A stretch of DNA of 64,000 nt from NCBI RefSeq assembly GCF_014174305.1, contig NZ_JABEQH010000001.1, forward strand, positions 1 through 64,000, given 5' to 3'. The position numbers were made by a program, and so were the translations under genes. Below, piece by piece: positions 1 to 9,222 of the stretch. Position 1 is the first letter of the stretch. Each line of letters opens with the position of its first letter. The DNA comes from Gluconacetobacter johannae. GTDB lineage: Bacteria > Pseudomonadota > Alphaproteobacteria > Acetobacterales > Acetobacteraceae. The notes below the pieces were generated by a model. The model made no database searches, was not told the DNA's origin, and saw nothing but the letters and a program-made list of their open reading frames with translations.

Positions 1-1
1 G

Positions 2-226
2 GTGCGCGGCGGGGCGCGCCTGTTCGCCGACGCGGACGGCCTGCGGCCGGCAGGGGCCGTGACGTCCGGCGCGTTCGGGCCGACGGTCGGGGCGCCGGTC
101 GCCATGGGCTATGTCGATGCGGCCCATGCGGCCGCCGGAACCCCGCTGTTCGCGGAACTCAGGGGAAAGTTCATACCGGTCACGGTGGCGGCGCTGCCGT
201 TCGTGGCGCCGGGATTCAAGCGTTGA
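2..226 (+). CDS. gcvT: Aminomethyltransferase (glycine cleavage T protein), C-terminal fragment
   Basis: The gene enters from the left edge, so only about 74 C-terminal residues are visible. The T protein transfers the methylene group from the aminomethyl-lipoyl H protein to tetrahydrofolate and releases ammonia. The fragment shows the typical GcvT C-terminal barrel: a GAVTSGAFGPTVGAPVAMGY block, then a short strand with GKFIPVTV and the terminal LPFV. The frame stays open to the window edge, so the apparent GTG at position 2 is not a real start. gcvH follows 23 bases downstream and gcvP after it, forming a gcvTHP operon. Any glycine riboswitch would lie upstream, outside the window. Confidence 0.9.
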   Translation: MRGGARLFADADGLRPAGAVTSGAFGPTVGAPVAMGYVDAAHAAAGTPLFAELRGKFIPVTVAALPFVAPGFKR

Positions 227-249
227 TCGGACAGGGTGGAGTTGGGACA

Positions 250-615
250 ATGACCGTATATTACACGAAAGATCATGAATGGCTGCGCGTCGAGGGTGAC
301 GTCGCGGTCGTCGGCATCACCAATCACGCCGCCGAGGAGCTGGGCGAGCTGGTGTTCGTCGAAGCCAAGGATGAGGGCACCGAAGTGGCGCAGGGCGACA
401 GCGTGGCGGTCGTCGAATCGGTCAAGGCGGCGTCCGACATCTATGCCCCGGTGGCGGGCACGGTGGTCGGCTTCAACACCGCGCTGGCCGACGATCCGTC
501 GCTGGTGAACCGCGAGGCCGAGGCCGAAGGCTGGATCCTGAAGATGCGGATCGCCGACGCCGGGCAGCTTGCGTCCCTGCTGGACGCCGCCGCCTACGCC
601 GCCCTGGTCGGCTGA
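250..615 (+). CDS. gcvH: Glycine cleavage system H protein
   Basis: Lipoyl-carrying shuttle protein of 121 residues that moves the aminomethyl group from GcvP to GcvT. The lipoyl-attachment lysine is K59, inside the motif ESVKAASDIYAP. The length is close to the usual 125-130 residues. I chose the ATG at 250, giving MTVYYTKDHEW, which matches the family N-terminus and lies just after a GGTGGAG sequence; the frame is open further upstream to a TTG, but that extension overlaps gcvT and is not family-like. It is the middle gene of gcvTHP. Confidence 0.97.
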   Translation: MTVYYTKDHEWLRVEGDVAVVGITNHAAEELGELVFVEAKDEGTEVAQGDSVAVVESVKAASDIYAPVAGTVVGFNTALADDPSLVNREAEAEGWILKMRIADAGQLASLLDAAAYAALVG

Positions 616-657
616 CCCGATCGTTCCTGTGTCGCCCCATTACCTGTCGCGGAGAAG

Positions 658-3555
658 ATGAGCGTGACGTCCACTTTGCTCTGGCGGGATAGCCTTCCCG
701 CCGCCGATGCGTTCTGCACGCGTCATGTCGGACCGGATGACCGGGACGTCGCCGCGATGCTCGGCGTGATCGGCGCCGGATCGCTGGACGACCTCATGGA
801 GCAGACGGTGCCGTCCGCCATCCGCCTGCGCGGGGACATGGGGCTGGGCGCCGGCGTGTCCGAACCCGAGGTGCTGCGTCGCCTGCGCGCCATCGCCGGG
901 CGCAACCGGGTCATGATTTCGCTGATCGGGCAGGGCTATTACGGCACCGTGCTGCCGGGCGTCATCCAGCGCAACGTGCTGGAAAACCCCGCCTGGTACA
1001 CCGCCTACACCCCGTATCAGCCGGAAATCAGCCAAGGCCGGCTGGAGGCGCTGCTGAATTTCCAGACCCTGGTCACCGACCTGACGGGGCTGGACGTGGC
1101 GAATGCCTCGCTGCTGGACGAGGCGACGGCGGCGGCCGAGGCGATGGCCCTGGCCCGCCGCGTCGCGCGGTCGAAGGCCGACGGGTTCTTCGTCGATGCC
1201 GACTGCCACCCGCAGACGCTGGCCGTGCTGCGTACGCGGGCCGAGCCGATGGGCTGGCGGATCATCGTCGGCGACCCCGACACCGACCTCGATGCCGACG
1301 CCGTCTTCGGCGCGCTGTTCCAGTATCCGGGGACGTCGGGGCGCATCCGCGATCCGCGCGGCTGGGTCGAGCGGCTGCACGCGGCCCAGGCCGTGGTGGC
1401 CATGGCGGCCGATCCGCTGGCCCTGACGGTGCTGGAACCGCCGGGCACGCTGGGGGCCGACATCGCCATCGGTTCGATGCAGCGCTACGGCATGCCGATG
1501 GGCGCGGGCGGTCCGCATGCCGCCTACATGGCCGTGCGCGACGCCTTCAAGCGCAACATGCCCGGCCGTCTGGTCGGGGTGTCGATCGACAGCCGGAGCG
1601 AACCCGCCTATCGCCTGGCGCTGCAGACGCGCGAACAGCATATCCGTCGCGAAAAGGCGACGTCGAACATCTGCACGGCGCAGGTGCTGCCCGCCGTCAT
1701 CTCGTCCATGTACGCGGTCTATCACGGGCCGGACGGCCTGACCGCCATCGCGCGGCGCATCCATCGCCTGACCGCGATCCTGGCGGCGGGGCTGCGCGCC
1801 CTGGCGGTGCGGGTGGAGACGGATGCGGTGTTCGATACGCTGACGGTCGCGACCGGAGGCGAGTCCACGCTGGTCCGCGACCGGGCCGAGGCCGCGGGGA
1901 TGAATGTGCGCGTCGTGGATGCCGGGCGCATCGGCATCAGCCTGGACGAAACCACCACGCCCGACATCGTGCGGGCCATCTGGCGCTGCTTCTGCCCCGA
2001 CGCCCAGCGTGTGGAGGAGATGGAGCGCACCCTGGCCGCGCCGGCCGACCTGCTGCCGCCCGCGCTGCGGCGGACCGGCACGTTCCTGACCCATCCGGTC
2101 TTTCACGCTCATCGGTCGGAAACCGACCTGCTGCGCTACCTGCGGCGCCTGTCCGACCGCGACCTGGCGCTGGACCGGTCGATGATCCCGCTGGGGTCGT
2201 GCACGATGAAGCTGAACGCCACCGTCGAGATGATGCCGGTGACGTGGCCGGAATTCTGCGACATCCACCCCTTCGCGCCGGCGGCCCAGCAGGCCGGCTA
2301 TACCGAACTGTTCGCCGACCTGGAACGCATGCTGCGCGCCATCAGCGGCTATGACGCGGTGTCGCTGCAACCCAATTCCGGCGCGCAGGGCGAATATGCC
2401 GGCCTGCTGGCGATTCGCGGCTATCACCGCGCGCGGGGCGAGGCGGGGCGCGACGTCTGCCTGATCCCGGCCTCGGCGCACGGGACCAACCCGGCCTCGG
2501 CGCAGATGGCGGGCATGCGCGTCGTCGTCGTGGCGTGCGACGGGCAGGGCAATGTCGATATCGCGGACCTGAGGGCGAAGATCGCCCGGCACGCCGACCG
2601 CCTGGCCGCGATCATGATTACCTACCCCTCGACCCATGGCGTGTTCGAGGAATCGGTGGTCGAGATCTGCGACCTTGTGCATGCGGCCGGCGGCCAGGTC
2701 TATCTGGACGGCGCGAACATGAACGCGCAGGTCGGGCTGGCGCGGCCCGGCGCGTTCGGCGCCGATGTCAGCCATTTCAACCTGCACAAGACGTTCTGCA
2801 TCCCCCATGGCGGCGGGGGGCCGGGCATGGGGCCGATCGGCGTGGGCGCGCATCTGGCGCCGTTCCTGCCCGGCCGGCCCGAGGACGGCGGTGTCAACGC
2901 GGTCTCGGCGGCGCCGTTCGGCTCGGCGGCGGTCCTGCCGATTTCGTGGACCTACATGGTGCTGATGGGCGATGCGGGGCTGCGCCGCGCGACCGAAGTC
3001 GCGATCCTGAATTCCAACTACGTCGCCGCCCGCCTGGCGGACCATTACCCGGTGCTCTATCGCGGGGCGAACGGGCGCGTGGCGCACGAATGCATCATCG
3101 ACCTGCGCCCCATCAAGGAGGCGACGGGGATCACGGTCGATGACATCGCCAAGCGCCTGATCGACCATGGGTTCCATGCGCCGACCGTCAGCTTCCCGGT
3201 GGCCGGCACCTTCATGATCGAACCCACCGAGTCGGAGGGAAGGCGGGAACTGGACCGGTTCTGTGACGCGATGATCGCGATCCGGGACGAGATCCGCGAG
3301 GTCGAAGGCGGGGTGCTGACCGCTGAACAAAGCCCGTTGCGCCACGCGCCGCACACCGTCCGCGACCTGACCGATCCGGCATGGGAACGCGCCTACGACC
3401 GGCAGCGCGGCTGCCTGCCGGGCGACGTGGCGGCGGTGTCGAAATACTGGTCGCCGGTCAATCGGCTGGACAATGCCTATGGCGACCGCAACCTGGTCTG
3501 CTCCTGCCCCGACATGGCCAGCTACGCCGAGGGGGCGGCCGTCCAGCCCTCCTGA
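658..3555 (+). CDS. gcvP: Glycine dehydrogenase (decarboxylating), P protein
   Basis: PLP-dependent P protein of the glycine cleavage complex. It decarboxylates glycine and passes the aminomethyl group to the lipoyl arm of GcvH. At 965 residues it is the single-chain form, not the split GcvPA/GcvPB form. The N-terminal half starts with [21 protein letters not shown]. The C-terminal half carries the PLP-lysine motif [18 protein letters not shown], with K711 as the Schiff-base lysine, and [13 protein letters not shown]. It lies 42 bases after gcvH in the same operon and is followed by a terminator-like hairpin. Confidence 0.97.
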   Translation: MSVTSTLLWRDSLPAADAFCTRHVGPDDRDVAAMLGVIGAGSLDDLMEQTVPSAIRLRGDMGLGAGVSEPEVLRRLRAIAGRNRVMISLIGQGYYGTVLPGVIQRNVLENPAWYTAYTPYQPEISQGRLEALLNFQTLVTDLTGLDVANASLLDEATAAAEAMALARRVARSKADGFFVDADCHPQTLAVLRTRAEPMGWRIIVGDPDTDLDADAVFGALFQYPGTSGRIRDPRGWVERLHAAQAVVAMAADPLALTVLEPPGTLGADIAIGSMQRYGMPMGAGGPHAAYMAVRDAFKRNMPGRLVGVSIDSRSEPAYRLALQTREQHIRREKATSNICTAQVLPAVISSMYAVYHGPDGLTAIARRIHRLTAILAAGLRALAVRVETDAVFDTLTVATGGESTLVRDRAEAAGMNVRVVDAGRIGISLDETTTPDIVRAIWRCFCPDAQRVEEMERTLAAPADLLPPALRRTGTFLTHPVFHAHRSETDLLRYLRRLSDRDLALDRSMIPLGSCTMKLNATVEMMPVTWPEFCDIHPFAPAAQQAGYTELFADLERMLRAISGYDAVSLQPNSGAQGEYAGLLAIRGYHRARGEAGRDVCLIPASAHGTNPASAQMAGMRVVVVACDGQGNVDIADLRAKIARHADRLAAIMITYPSTHGVFEESVVEICDLVHAAGGQVYLDGANMNAQVGLARPGAFGADVSHFNLHKTFCIPHGGGGPGMGPIGVGAHLAPFLPGRPEDGGVNAVSAAPFGSAAVLPISWTYMVLMGDAGLRRATEVAILNSNYVAARLADHYPVLYRGANGRVAHECIIDLRPIKEATGITVDDIAKRLIDHGFHAPTVSFPVAGTFMIEPTESEGRRELDRFCDAMIAIRDEIREVEGGVLTAEQSPLRHAPHTVRDLTDPAWERAYDRQRGCLPGDVAAVSKYWSPVNRLDNAYGDRNLVCSCPDMASYAEGAAVQPS

Positions 3556-3681
3556 CGCGCCGGGTCACGGTCCTGTGCCCGGCGGGTTGGTGGCCGTGAC
3601 ATCCCCGAGGGGGTAGGGTGATGCCGGCCGGCGGCCCGCCCGATGACGGGCCACAGATGGTCCGGCACCCGCGCGGGAGGG

Positions 3682-3704
3682 AAGGCGGCATGATATCGCC
3701 TTTT
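3682..3704 (+). terminator. Probable intrinsic terminator of the gcv operon
   Basis: Stem AAGGCG (3682-3687) pairs with CGCCTT (3697-3702) across a 9-base loop and runs into a short T tract. It sits about 130 bases after gcvP and 62 bases before the ndh start. The stem is only 6 bp, so its strength is uncertain. A longer-range pairing GTCACGG/CCGTGAC (3564-3570 with 3594-3600) lies just after gcvP. Confidence 0.45.
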
Positions 3705-3765
3705 ATTGTTCACGAAATTGTGTTCTCTGCCCCGTCGGGTAAGCACCAGAACGGAGAGCGACGAC

Positions 3766-5043
3766 GTGTCTGACAGATTCCGGTTTGTGGTCGTCGGCGG
3801 CGGTATCGCCGGCATGGAAATGGCGACATATCTGGGCAATACGCTCGGCCGGTCCGGCCAGGCGGACGTCACCCTGATCGACAGCAGCTTCTTTCACGTC
3901 TGGAAGCCGATGCTGCATGAGTTCGCGGCCGGAACCATTCCGAACGATCGCAACCGGATCAGCTTCCTGGCCCAGGCCAGCCGCAAGTCGTTCAAATTCT
4001 GGCCCGGCGCCCTGGCCGGCGTGGATCGCACGGCCCGGACGGTCGCACTCGCGCCCCTGCAGGACGAGGATGGCGACATCCTGTTGGAACAGCGCAATCT
4101 GCCCTATGACGCGCTGATCGTGTCGATCGGCAGCCGGGCCAATGATTTCGGCATCCCCGGCATCGCCGAACATTGTCGTTTCATCGACAACCTGACCGAG
4201 GCCGATGGCTTCAACGCCGACTTCCGGTCGCTGGTGCTGCAGGCGATCGGCCAGTCCTCGTCCCTGCAGATCGCCATCGTCGGCGGCGGCGCGACCGGTG
4301 TCGAGCTGGCGGCGGAGCTTCATCGGGCGCTGGACCTGTCGTCCAGTTACGGGCTGGGCATGGATCGGGCCGATCTGCATGTGACGCTGCTGGAGGCCGG
4401 GCCGCGCATCCTGCCGGCCTTCCCCGAAGCGGTATCGGTCGAATCGCGCCGGCAACTGGAGGCCCTGGGCATTACCGTCCACACCAGCGCGCAGGTGACG
4501 GGCGCGGACGCCGACGGGTTCGTGCTGGGCGACGGGTCGCGGGTCGAGGCGAAGCTGAAGGTCTGGGCGGCCGGGGTAAAGGCGTCCACCGCCACGGCGC
4601 TGTTCACCGATCTGGAACACTCGCGCGCCGGGCAGCTGAAAGTGCGCCCGACCTTGCAGACCACGCTGGACGACAGGATCTTCGCGCTAGGCGATTGTTC
4701 GTTCATCCGCGACAAGCCGGTGCCGGCGACGGCGCAGGCGGCCCGCCAGCAGGCGCGGCATCTGTCGCGGCAGATGAAGGGCTGGATCGCCGGGAAACCC
4801 ATCGCGCCGTTCCGCTATCGCGACCGGGGGGCCGTGGTCTCGCTGGGCGATTACAACGGGTGGGGCACGCTGGGGAAATACCATTTCGGCGGCGGCCCGT
4901 TGCGCGGCCTGTCGGCCCGCCTGGGGCACGATATGCTGTATCGCCAGCACCAGATGGAAATCTACGGTCCGGTGCGGGCGCTGGCGGCGTGGGGTGCGGA
5001 CCAGCTGGATGAATTCGTCCGGCCCAGCGTACGCCTGGACTGA
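3766..5043 (+). CDS. ndh: Type II NADH dehydrogenase (NDH-2 family flavoprotein)
   Basis: Non-proton-pumping NADH:quinone oxidoreductase at the inner face of the cytoplasmic membrane, 425 residues. It has an N-terminal FAD-binding Rossmann motif (VVVGGGIAGMEMA), a second dinucleotide site (IAIVGGGATGVELAAEL), and the family block ALGDCSF before the C-terminal membrane-associated region. I chose the GTG at 3766 (MSDRFRFVVVGGG), which has GGAGAG at 3753-3758; a TTG at 3706 would add 20 residues without similarity. Acetic acid bacteria commonly use such enzymes to feed electrons to ubiquinone during oxidative metabolism. It is convergent with the acyltransferase downstream. Confidence 0.9.
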   Translation: MSDRFRFVVVGGGIAGMEMATYLGNTLGRSGQADVTLIDSSFFHVWKPMLHEFAAGTIPNDRNRISFLAQASRKSFKFWPGALAGVDRTARTVALAPLQDEDGDILLEQRNLPYDALIVSIGSRANDFGIPGIAEHCRFIDNLTEADGFNADFRSLVLQAIGQSSSLQIAIVGGGATGVELAAELHRALDLSSSYGLGMDRADLHVTLLEAGPRILPAFPEAVSVESRRQLEALGITVHTSAQVTGADADGFVLGDGSRVEAKLKVWAAGVKASTATALFTDLEHSRAGQLKVRPTLQTTLDDRIFALGDCSFIRDKPVPATAQAARQQARHLSRQMKGWIAGKPIAPFRYRDRGAVVSLGDYNGWGTLGKYHFGGGPLRGLSARLGHDMLYRQHQMEIYGPVRALAAWGADQLDEFVRPSVRLD

Positions 5044-5069
5044 GTCCGAGCCATTGGCAGGACAGGATC

Positions 5070-5197
5070 GGGCGTTGCCCGAACCCACCCGGGCCTGAGG
5101 CCCTGGACCCCGTTCATGGATGAATCGGTCGATTCCAGGACTTGATGAACGAATGGGATGCAAGGGCCGAGGCCCTTGCCGGGTTCGGGCAACGCCC
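5070..5197. repeat. Intergenic inverted-repeat element, two head-to-head copies of a GGGCCTGAGGCCC-type repeat
   Basis: A 17-base arm (5070-5086, GGGCGTTGCCCGAACCC) is exactly repeated in inverted orientation at 5181-5197. Each half also contains its own hairpin: GGGCCTGAGGCCC near 5090-5102, and GCAAGGGCC/GGCCCTTGC near 5160-5179. The left half matches the repeat at about 17766-17820 over GCCCGAACCC, GGGCCTGAGGCCCTGGACCCCG and TCATGGAT. It fills the junction between two convergent genes and could act as a bidirectional terminator. No coding potential is evident. Confidence 0.8.
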
Positions 5198-5229
5198 TTG
5201 CCTTCGCCTCCAATCGGCCCCGGCACGCC

Positions 5230-6177
5230 TCATGCGTCGTCCAGCACCAGATCGTGCAGCATGAACCATTGCTCGATATGGCGGCGGATGATGGGGGTGA
5301 TGATCGCGTCGAGGCGCGCCACGTCCTGTGCCAGTCCCGACCGGTCTTTCTCCGACCCGACCCGGACGGGCGGCAGGATATGCACGCGGAAGCGGCCATG
5401 TTCCTCGCGCAGGCAATAGGCCGGGAGGATGACGGCGTCGGCCATCCGCGCCAGGCGCACGACGCGCGCCAGATTGCCGTCGAGGCGCAACGGCCGCCCG
5501 AAGAAAGGGGCATGGACGCGGCGGTTCTGGAACTCGTCGACATAGAGCACGACGCTGCGCCCTTCATCGGCCAGCGCCTTGTACAACAGGCGCGCCGTGG
5601 CCCGGCCGGGCGCCAGCAGATGGTCGGCGAAGCGCCGGCGCACAGAGTTGGCGATACGCTGCTCGAAGCGGTTGCGCGGCGGCTGATAGACGTCAAAGCC
5701 GTTTTCGCCGAGCGCCAGCATGGTCGGGCCGACCATCTCCCAATTGCCCAGATGCAGGGCGGCCACGATTCGGGGGCGGCCCGTCGCCCGCGCCGCTTCC
5801 AGATTCTCCAGCCCCTCGACGGCGACGCGGTCGGAGTCCCAGATGCGCGGCAGGGCCGAAAATTCGGCCATGGTGCTGCCGACATGGCCCCACATCTGGC
5901 GGACGGTGCGATCGACCGCGGCATCGTCCAGCTCCGGCCGCAACCGCCGGACGTTGCCCAGCGCCCGCGCGTGCCACGTGCGATGCCGCGAGCCGCGCCA
6001 TATGCCCAGGCGCCAGCCGATCCGCGCGCACCACCCGACCGGCAGCGCCCTCAGCCCGTAATGGATCGCGGTGTCGGACAGGCCCGCGACGGTGTCGCGC
6101 ACCCAGTACCGCCGCCAGGCCGCACGCGCCGCCGCGCCGCTCCACAGGGCCGAGAGCGGCGGCGCCTGCTCACCCAT
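5230..6177 (-). CDS. LpxL/HtrB-family lysophospholipid or lipid A acyltransferase
   Basis: Protein of 315 residues in the lauroyl/myristoyl acyltransferase family, which transfers acyl chains onto lipid A or related lipid acceptors at the inner membrane. The catalytic HX4E motif is HLGNWE (H142, E147), followed by family blocks around VYQPPRN and VVLYVDEFQN. Its ATG overlaps the last 8 bases of the upstream P450 gene, so the two are almost certainly co-transcribed and translationally coupled. Whether the acceptor is lipid A or another lipid cannot be told from sequence. The P450 partner makes a modified or specialised lipid worth considering. Confidence 0.85.
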   Translation of the reverse strand: MGEQAPPLSALWSGAAARAAWRRYWVRDTVAGLSDTAIHYGLRALPVGWCARIGWRLGIWRGSRHRTWHARALGNVRRLRPELDDAAVDRTVRQMWGHVGSTMAEFSALPRIWDSDRVAVEGLENLEAARATGRPRIVAALHLGNWEMVGPTMLALGENGFDVYQPPRNRFEQRIANSVRRRFADHLLAPGRATARLLYKALADEGRSVVLYVDEFQNRRVHAPFFGRPLRLDGNLARVVRLARMADAVILPAYCLREEHGRFRVHILPPVRVGSEKDRSGLAQDVARLDAIITPIIRRHIEQWFMLHDLVLDDA

Positions 6178-7579
6178 GATGGACCGGACAGCCCTGCGCC
6201 GGCGCGGCCGGCGGGGCCACCTGCGCGCCGGGGCGCGGGGTGCGTGCCCATACGGTCATCGGCAGGCTGTCGCCGGGGCGCAGGGTCAGGCGGCACACCG
6301 GCTCGACCACCGCGCCGGGTGCGAGACGCAGCCTTGCCGTGCGCGCCAGGGTGGCAAGGCAGATGATCGCCTCGGTCAGGCCGAAGGAAAGCCCGGCACA
6401 GATCCGCGGGCCGATGCTGAACGGCACATAGGTATATTTGTCGGGCGCGTCCGGGCTTCCGGGCAGGAACCGCTCGGGCATGAAATGGTCGGGCTTGCGC
6501 CAGTAGAGACGGTGCCGGTGCAGCAGCCACGGCACCACGATGACCAGGGCGCCGGCCTTCACCTTGCGGCTGCGGATGGTGTCGTCGTGCGTCGCCTCGC
6601 GCGCCAGAAGGGGGACCGGCGGGTAGAGCCGCAGGGTCTCCTCGATGACCGCGCGCGTATAGACGAGGCGCGGCACGTCGGCGAGGGTGGGCGCCCGCGC
6701 GCCGAGGACGGTATCGAGTTCCTCATGAAGGCGGGCTTCGACGTCCGGCGCCTGCGACAGCAGGTACCAGGCCCAGGCCAGGCAGTTGGCCGTGGTTTCG
6801 TGTCCGGCCATGAAGATGACGGCCGCCTCGTTACGCAAGGCCGTGGCGTCGAGGGTGCCGTCCTTCATCAGCATCCGGATCACCGAGCCATCGTCCTCGG
6901 TGCGCCTGAGGTCGGCGATGATCCCGTCGAGGATGGCGTGGATGCGGGCTGCCGACTGGCCGATCTTCGCGCCATGCCGGCGCGGGATCCACGAGGGCAG
7001 GCCGAGCAGGGACGTGAGGTCGCGCTGGTCGACATATTTCTGGTATTCGCTGAAGGCGTCCACCACCTCCTGCGTGCGGTCGGAGCCCAGCGTCTGGCCG
7101 AAGACCGTGCGGCCGATGATCTCCGCCGTGAGCTGCGCCATGGCCTTCAGTACGTCGATGGTCGAACCGTCGGGAAGCGTGGCCCATTTATCGCCGAGTT
7201 CGCAGGCCGTCTGGACCATCACGGGGGCGAATTGGCCGAGGCGCGTGGTGTGCAGCACCGGCACGACCATCTGGCGCCGCTGCTTCCAGGTTTCGCCGTC
7301 GCTGATGAACAGCCCGTCGCCGAGCAGCGGCGACAGGGCGTTACGCATCTGCGGGCTCTTGCGTTCGTAGTTTTCGGCGTGGGTGACAAAGGCGTGGCGG
7401 ACCGTATCGGGACTGTTGCAGATGACAACCTGTCGGGCCAACAGTTGCATCGACATCGTCTGGTATTCGAATGCCTTGTCCTCCCAGATGCTCAGGAAGT
7501 TTTGCATGCCCAGACGCAGTAACTTGAAAACCGGCAGCGCTGTCTTTGGGCGGGGAGGAAAGGGGGGGATGAATTCCAT
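6170..7579 (-). CDS. Cytochrome P450 monooxygenase
   Basis: Soluble haem-thiolate monooxygenase of 469 residues. The I-helix oxygen-activation motif is AGHETT (258-263), the K-helix ExxR is E314-R317 (EETLRL), and the haem-binding loop is FSIGPRICAG with C394 as the iron ligand. The F-G region and PERFLPGSPD block are typical of P450s that accept fatty or hydrophobic substrates, but the substrate is not evident. I chose the ATG at 7579, which has GGGA five bases upstream; an in-frame ATG at 7615 would add 12 residues and lacks a ribosome site. No ferredoxin or reductase gene is adjacent. It overlaps the LpxL-like gene by 8 bases. Confidence 0.92.
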   Translation of the reverse strand: MEFIPPFPPRPKTALPVFKLLRLGMQNFLSIWEDKAFEYQTMSMQLLARQVVICNSPDTVRHAFVTHAENYERKSPQMRNALSPLLGDGLFISDGETWKQRRQMVVPVLHTTRLGQFAPVMVQTACELGDKWATLPDGSTIDVLKAMAQLTAEIIGRTVFGQTLGSDRTQEVVDAFSEYQKYVDQRDLTSLLGLPSWIPRRHGAKIGQSAARIHAILDGIIADLRRTEDDGSVIRMLMKDGTLDATALRNEAAVIFMAGHETTANCLAWAWYLLSQAPDVEARLHEELDTVLGARAPTLADVPRLVYTRAVIEETLRLYPPVPLLAREATHDDTIRSRKVKAGALVIVVPWLLHRHRLYWRKPDHFMPERFLPGSPDAPDKYTYVPFSIGPRICAGLSFGLTEAIICLATLARTARLRLAPGAVVEPVCRLTLRPGDSLPMTVWARTPRPGAQVAPPAAPAQGCPVHHG

Positions 7580-7910
7580 CGTGGTCCCAGCTGTCAGACT
7601 ATTCGAAAATTCCATCGGAGAACGGTAGAACTTCTATATTACGGTATGGCTATTGGATTTTTGACCGCAAAGCAATAAAATCCCGTAATAGGCAATCCCC
7701 ATTGTCCAGTTTGGTGAGTATCAGAGTATCGGTTTGGGGCAGGTTGGCGGATGCGTCGGTCCGCTTTCCAGGCCGTTTTGTGTCACTAGATTGCGACTGG
7801 CGCCGAATGGGCTTGGGTCAGGCCCGGCAAGCGCCCATGTTGCCTCGACAACCGGATGAGCCCGCCGCGATCCGTGGCAGACAAGAGGGATATTCCGGGG
7901 GAGGCGTGCA
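7580..7910. other. Intergenic region upstream of the P450 operon; AT-rich inverted repeat, no gene seen
   Basis: About 330 bases lie between the divergent P450 and the small membrane protein. The first part is markedly richer in A and T than the surroundings. It holds a perfect 8-bp inverted repeat TATTACGG (7637-7644) / CCGTAATA (7683-7690), a plausible operator for the P450 operon. The remainder holds promoters by default, and I found no convincing reading frame or RNA gene. Confidence 0.4.
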
Positions 7911-8105
7911 ATGTTTCACCTCAGGATGGCGGGCGCCACGCGGCGCCGCATCGTTGTTCCATGGTCCGCCATGGCGTTGCGCCACGACGACCCGGGGTGG
8001 GTCGATGCCCGCGACCGGATCACGGTTGGCCTGATCTGCTGCGGATTGCTGTCCGCATTCCTGATCGACATGGCGATCCTGTATTTCTCGATGTTCCGGA
8101 CATAG
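7911..8105 (+). CDS. Small single-pass membrane protein of unknown function
   Basis: A 64-residue reading frame with ATG at 7911 and a strong purine-rich ribosome site (GGGGGAGG) a few bases upstream. After a basic N-terminal half it has one hydrophobic span (LICCGLLSAFLIDMAILYF). I do not recognise the family. It precedes the ABC importer genes on the same strand by about 95 bases, which include a palindromic operator candidate, so it is probably a separate unit. Confidence 0.5.
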   Translation: MFHLRMAGATRRRIVVPWSAMALRHDDPGWVDARDRITVGLICCGLLSAFLIDMAILYFSMFRT

Positions 8106-8150
8106 CTCCGACGCGCTGGCCTGTCTTTCGGTCTCGGCTCTGGTCGCGTA

Positions 8151-8168
8151 TATATCCAAAAGGATATA
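8151..8168. promoter_or_regulatory. Palindromic operator candidate upstream of the FecBCD-type importer
   Basis: The palindrome TATATCC-AAAA-GGATATA lies 31 bases before the importer start codon. It is a perfect 7-bp dyad with a 4-base centre in otherwise GC-rich DNA. It resembles a dimeric repressor site for metal- or cofactor-responsive control of an uptake operon. I cannot assign the regulator. Confidence 0.5.
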
Positions 8169-8199
8169 GATCGTTCCGGTCGGGTAGAGGGAGAACAGG

Positions 8200-9222
8200 A
8201 TGAGGGCGCGATACCGGATGCTGGTGCCGGCCATGGTCGCGATGCTGGCCGGCGCCCTGCCGGGTTGCGGGCAGGCGCGCACGGTGGTGGACATGGCGGG
8301 CCATTCCGTATCGGTTCCGGACCGGCCGGGACGGATCGCGGACCTGTGGTTCGCGCATAATACGCTGACGATCATGCTGGGCGCGACAGGCCGGATCGCG
8401 GTCACGGACAACCTGCCCTCGTCGCGGCCCTGGATGTATCGCGTGGCGCCGGCCCTGTCGCGGGCGGTGACGGTGACGGGGCCGGTGCCGAATACCGAAA
8501 CCCTGCTGGGCGCGGGTGTCGACGTGGCGTTCATCAGCGCCGGGTCGCCGGCCGAACTGCCGTTGCGGCGCAGCGGCTTTCCGGTCGTCGATGCGGGGTT
8601 CACCGACGCGTCGTCGATGATCCGTGCCCTGCACCTGACCGCGGATGTCCTGGGCGATGCCCGGGCGCACGACATGGCCCGGCAATATGAAACCGCCCTG
8701 ATGGAAACGATTCGCCGGGTCCGCGCCGCGACCGCCGACGTCGCGATCGCCCGGCGGCCCCGGGTGCTGCACATCAAGTCGCTGGCGCCCCTGACGGTGG
8801 ACGGCGCCGAGACCATCATTGACGACTGGATCACGACCGCGGGGGGGCGCAATGCGGCGGACGGGATCGTGGGCGTGACGCGCCCGGTCTCGATGGAACA
8901 GGTCGCGGCCTGGGATCCGGATGTGCTGGTCCTGGGTCCCGATTCCGGGACGTTTGACCGCGCGGCGTGGTCGGCATTGCGCGCCGTGCGTATGGGCCGG
9001 GTCTACCGCAGTCCAGCGGGCGTCTTCCCATGGGACCGCTACGGTAACGAATTTCTGCTCCAGATCCTTTGGGCGGCGCAAAACCTCTATCCCGACCGGT
9101 TTCGGGATATCGACATGGTATTGGAAACGACCAAGTTTTATCACAGTTTTTTCGGATACGACCTGACGCCGGCCGAAGCCCGGCGCATTCTGGCCGCGCT
9201 GCCGCCCGAGGGAGGGCGGTGA
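8200..9222 (+). CDS. Periplasmic substrate-binding lipoprotein of a FecBCD/BtuFCD-type ABC importer
   Basis: Protein of 340 residues with a lipoprotein signal peptide ending in the lipobox LPGC. It belongs to the helical-backbone (class III, BtuF/FecB-like) binding proteins, which bind ferric siderophores, haem, cobalamin or oxyanions such as molybdate. The opening block VVDMAGHSVSVPDRPGRI is typical. The start at 8200 has AGAGGGAGA just upstream. The next gene overlaps by 4 bases (GTGA), so the three importer genes form one operon. The ligand cannot be assigned: no TonB-dependent receptor lies next to it. Confidence 0.85.
   Translation: MRARYRMLVPAMVAMLAGALPGCGQARTVVDMAGHSVSVPDRPGRIADLWFAHNTLTIMLGATGRIAVTDNLPSSRPWMYRVAPALSRAVTVTGPVPNTETLLGAGVDVAFISAGSPAELPLRRSGFPVVDAGFTDASSMIRALHLTADVLGDARAHDMARQYETALMETIRRVRAATADVAIARRPRVLHIKSLAPLTVDGAETIIDDWITTAGGRNAADGIVGVTRPVSMEQVAAWDPDVLVLGPDSGTFDRAAWSALRAVRMGRVYRSPAGVFPWDRYGNEFLLQILWAAQNLYPDRFRDIDMVLETTKFYHSFFGYDLTPAEARRILAALPPEGGR

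Noticed and set aside
640-3354. 904-residue open frame on the minus strand
   Set aside because: It is the antisense shadow of gcvP in GC-rich DNA: Arg/Gly/His-rich, with no family features.
5158-6366. 402-residue plus-strand frame
   Set aside because: Covers the acyltransferase on the other strand; low-complexity composition and no domain.
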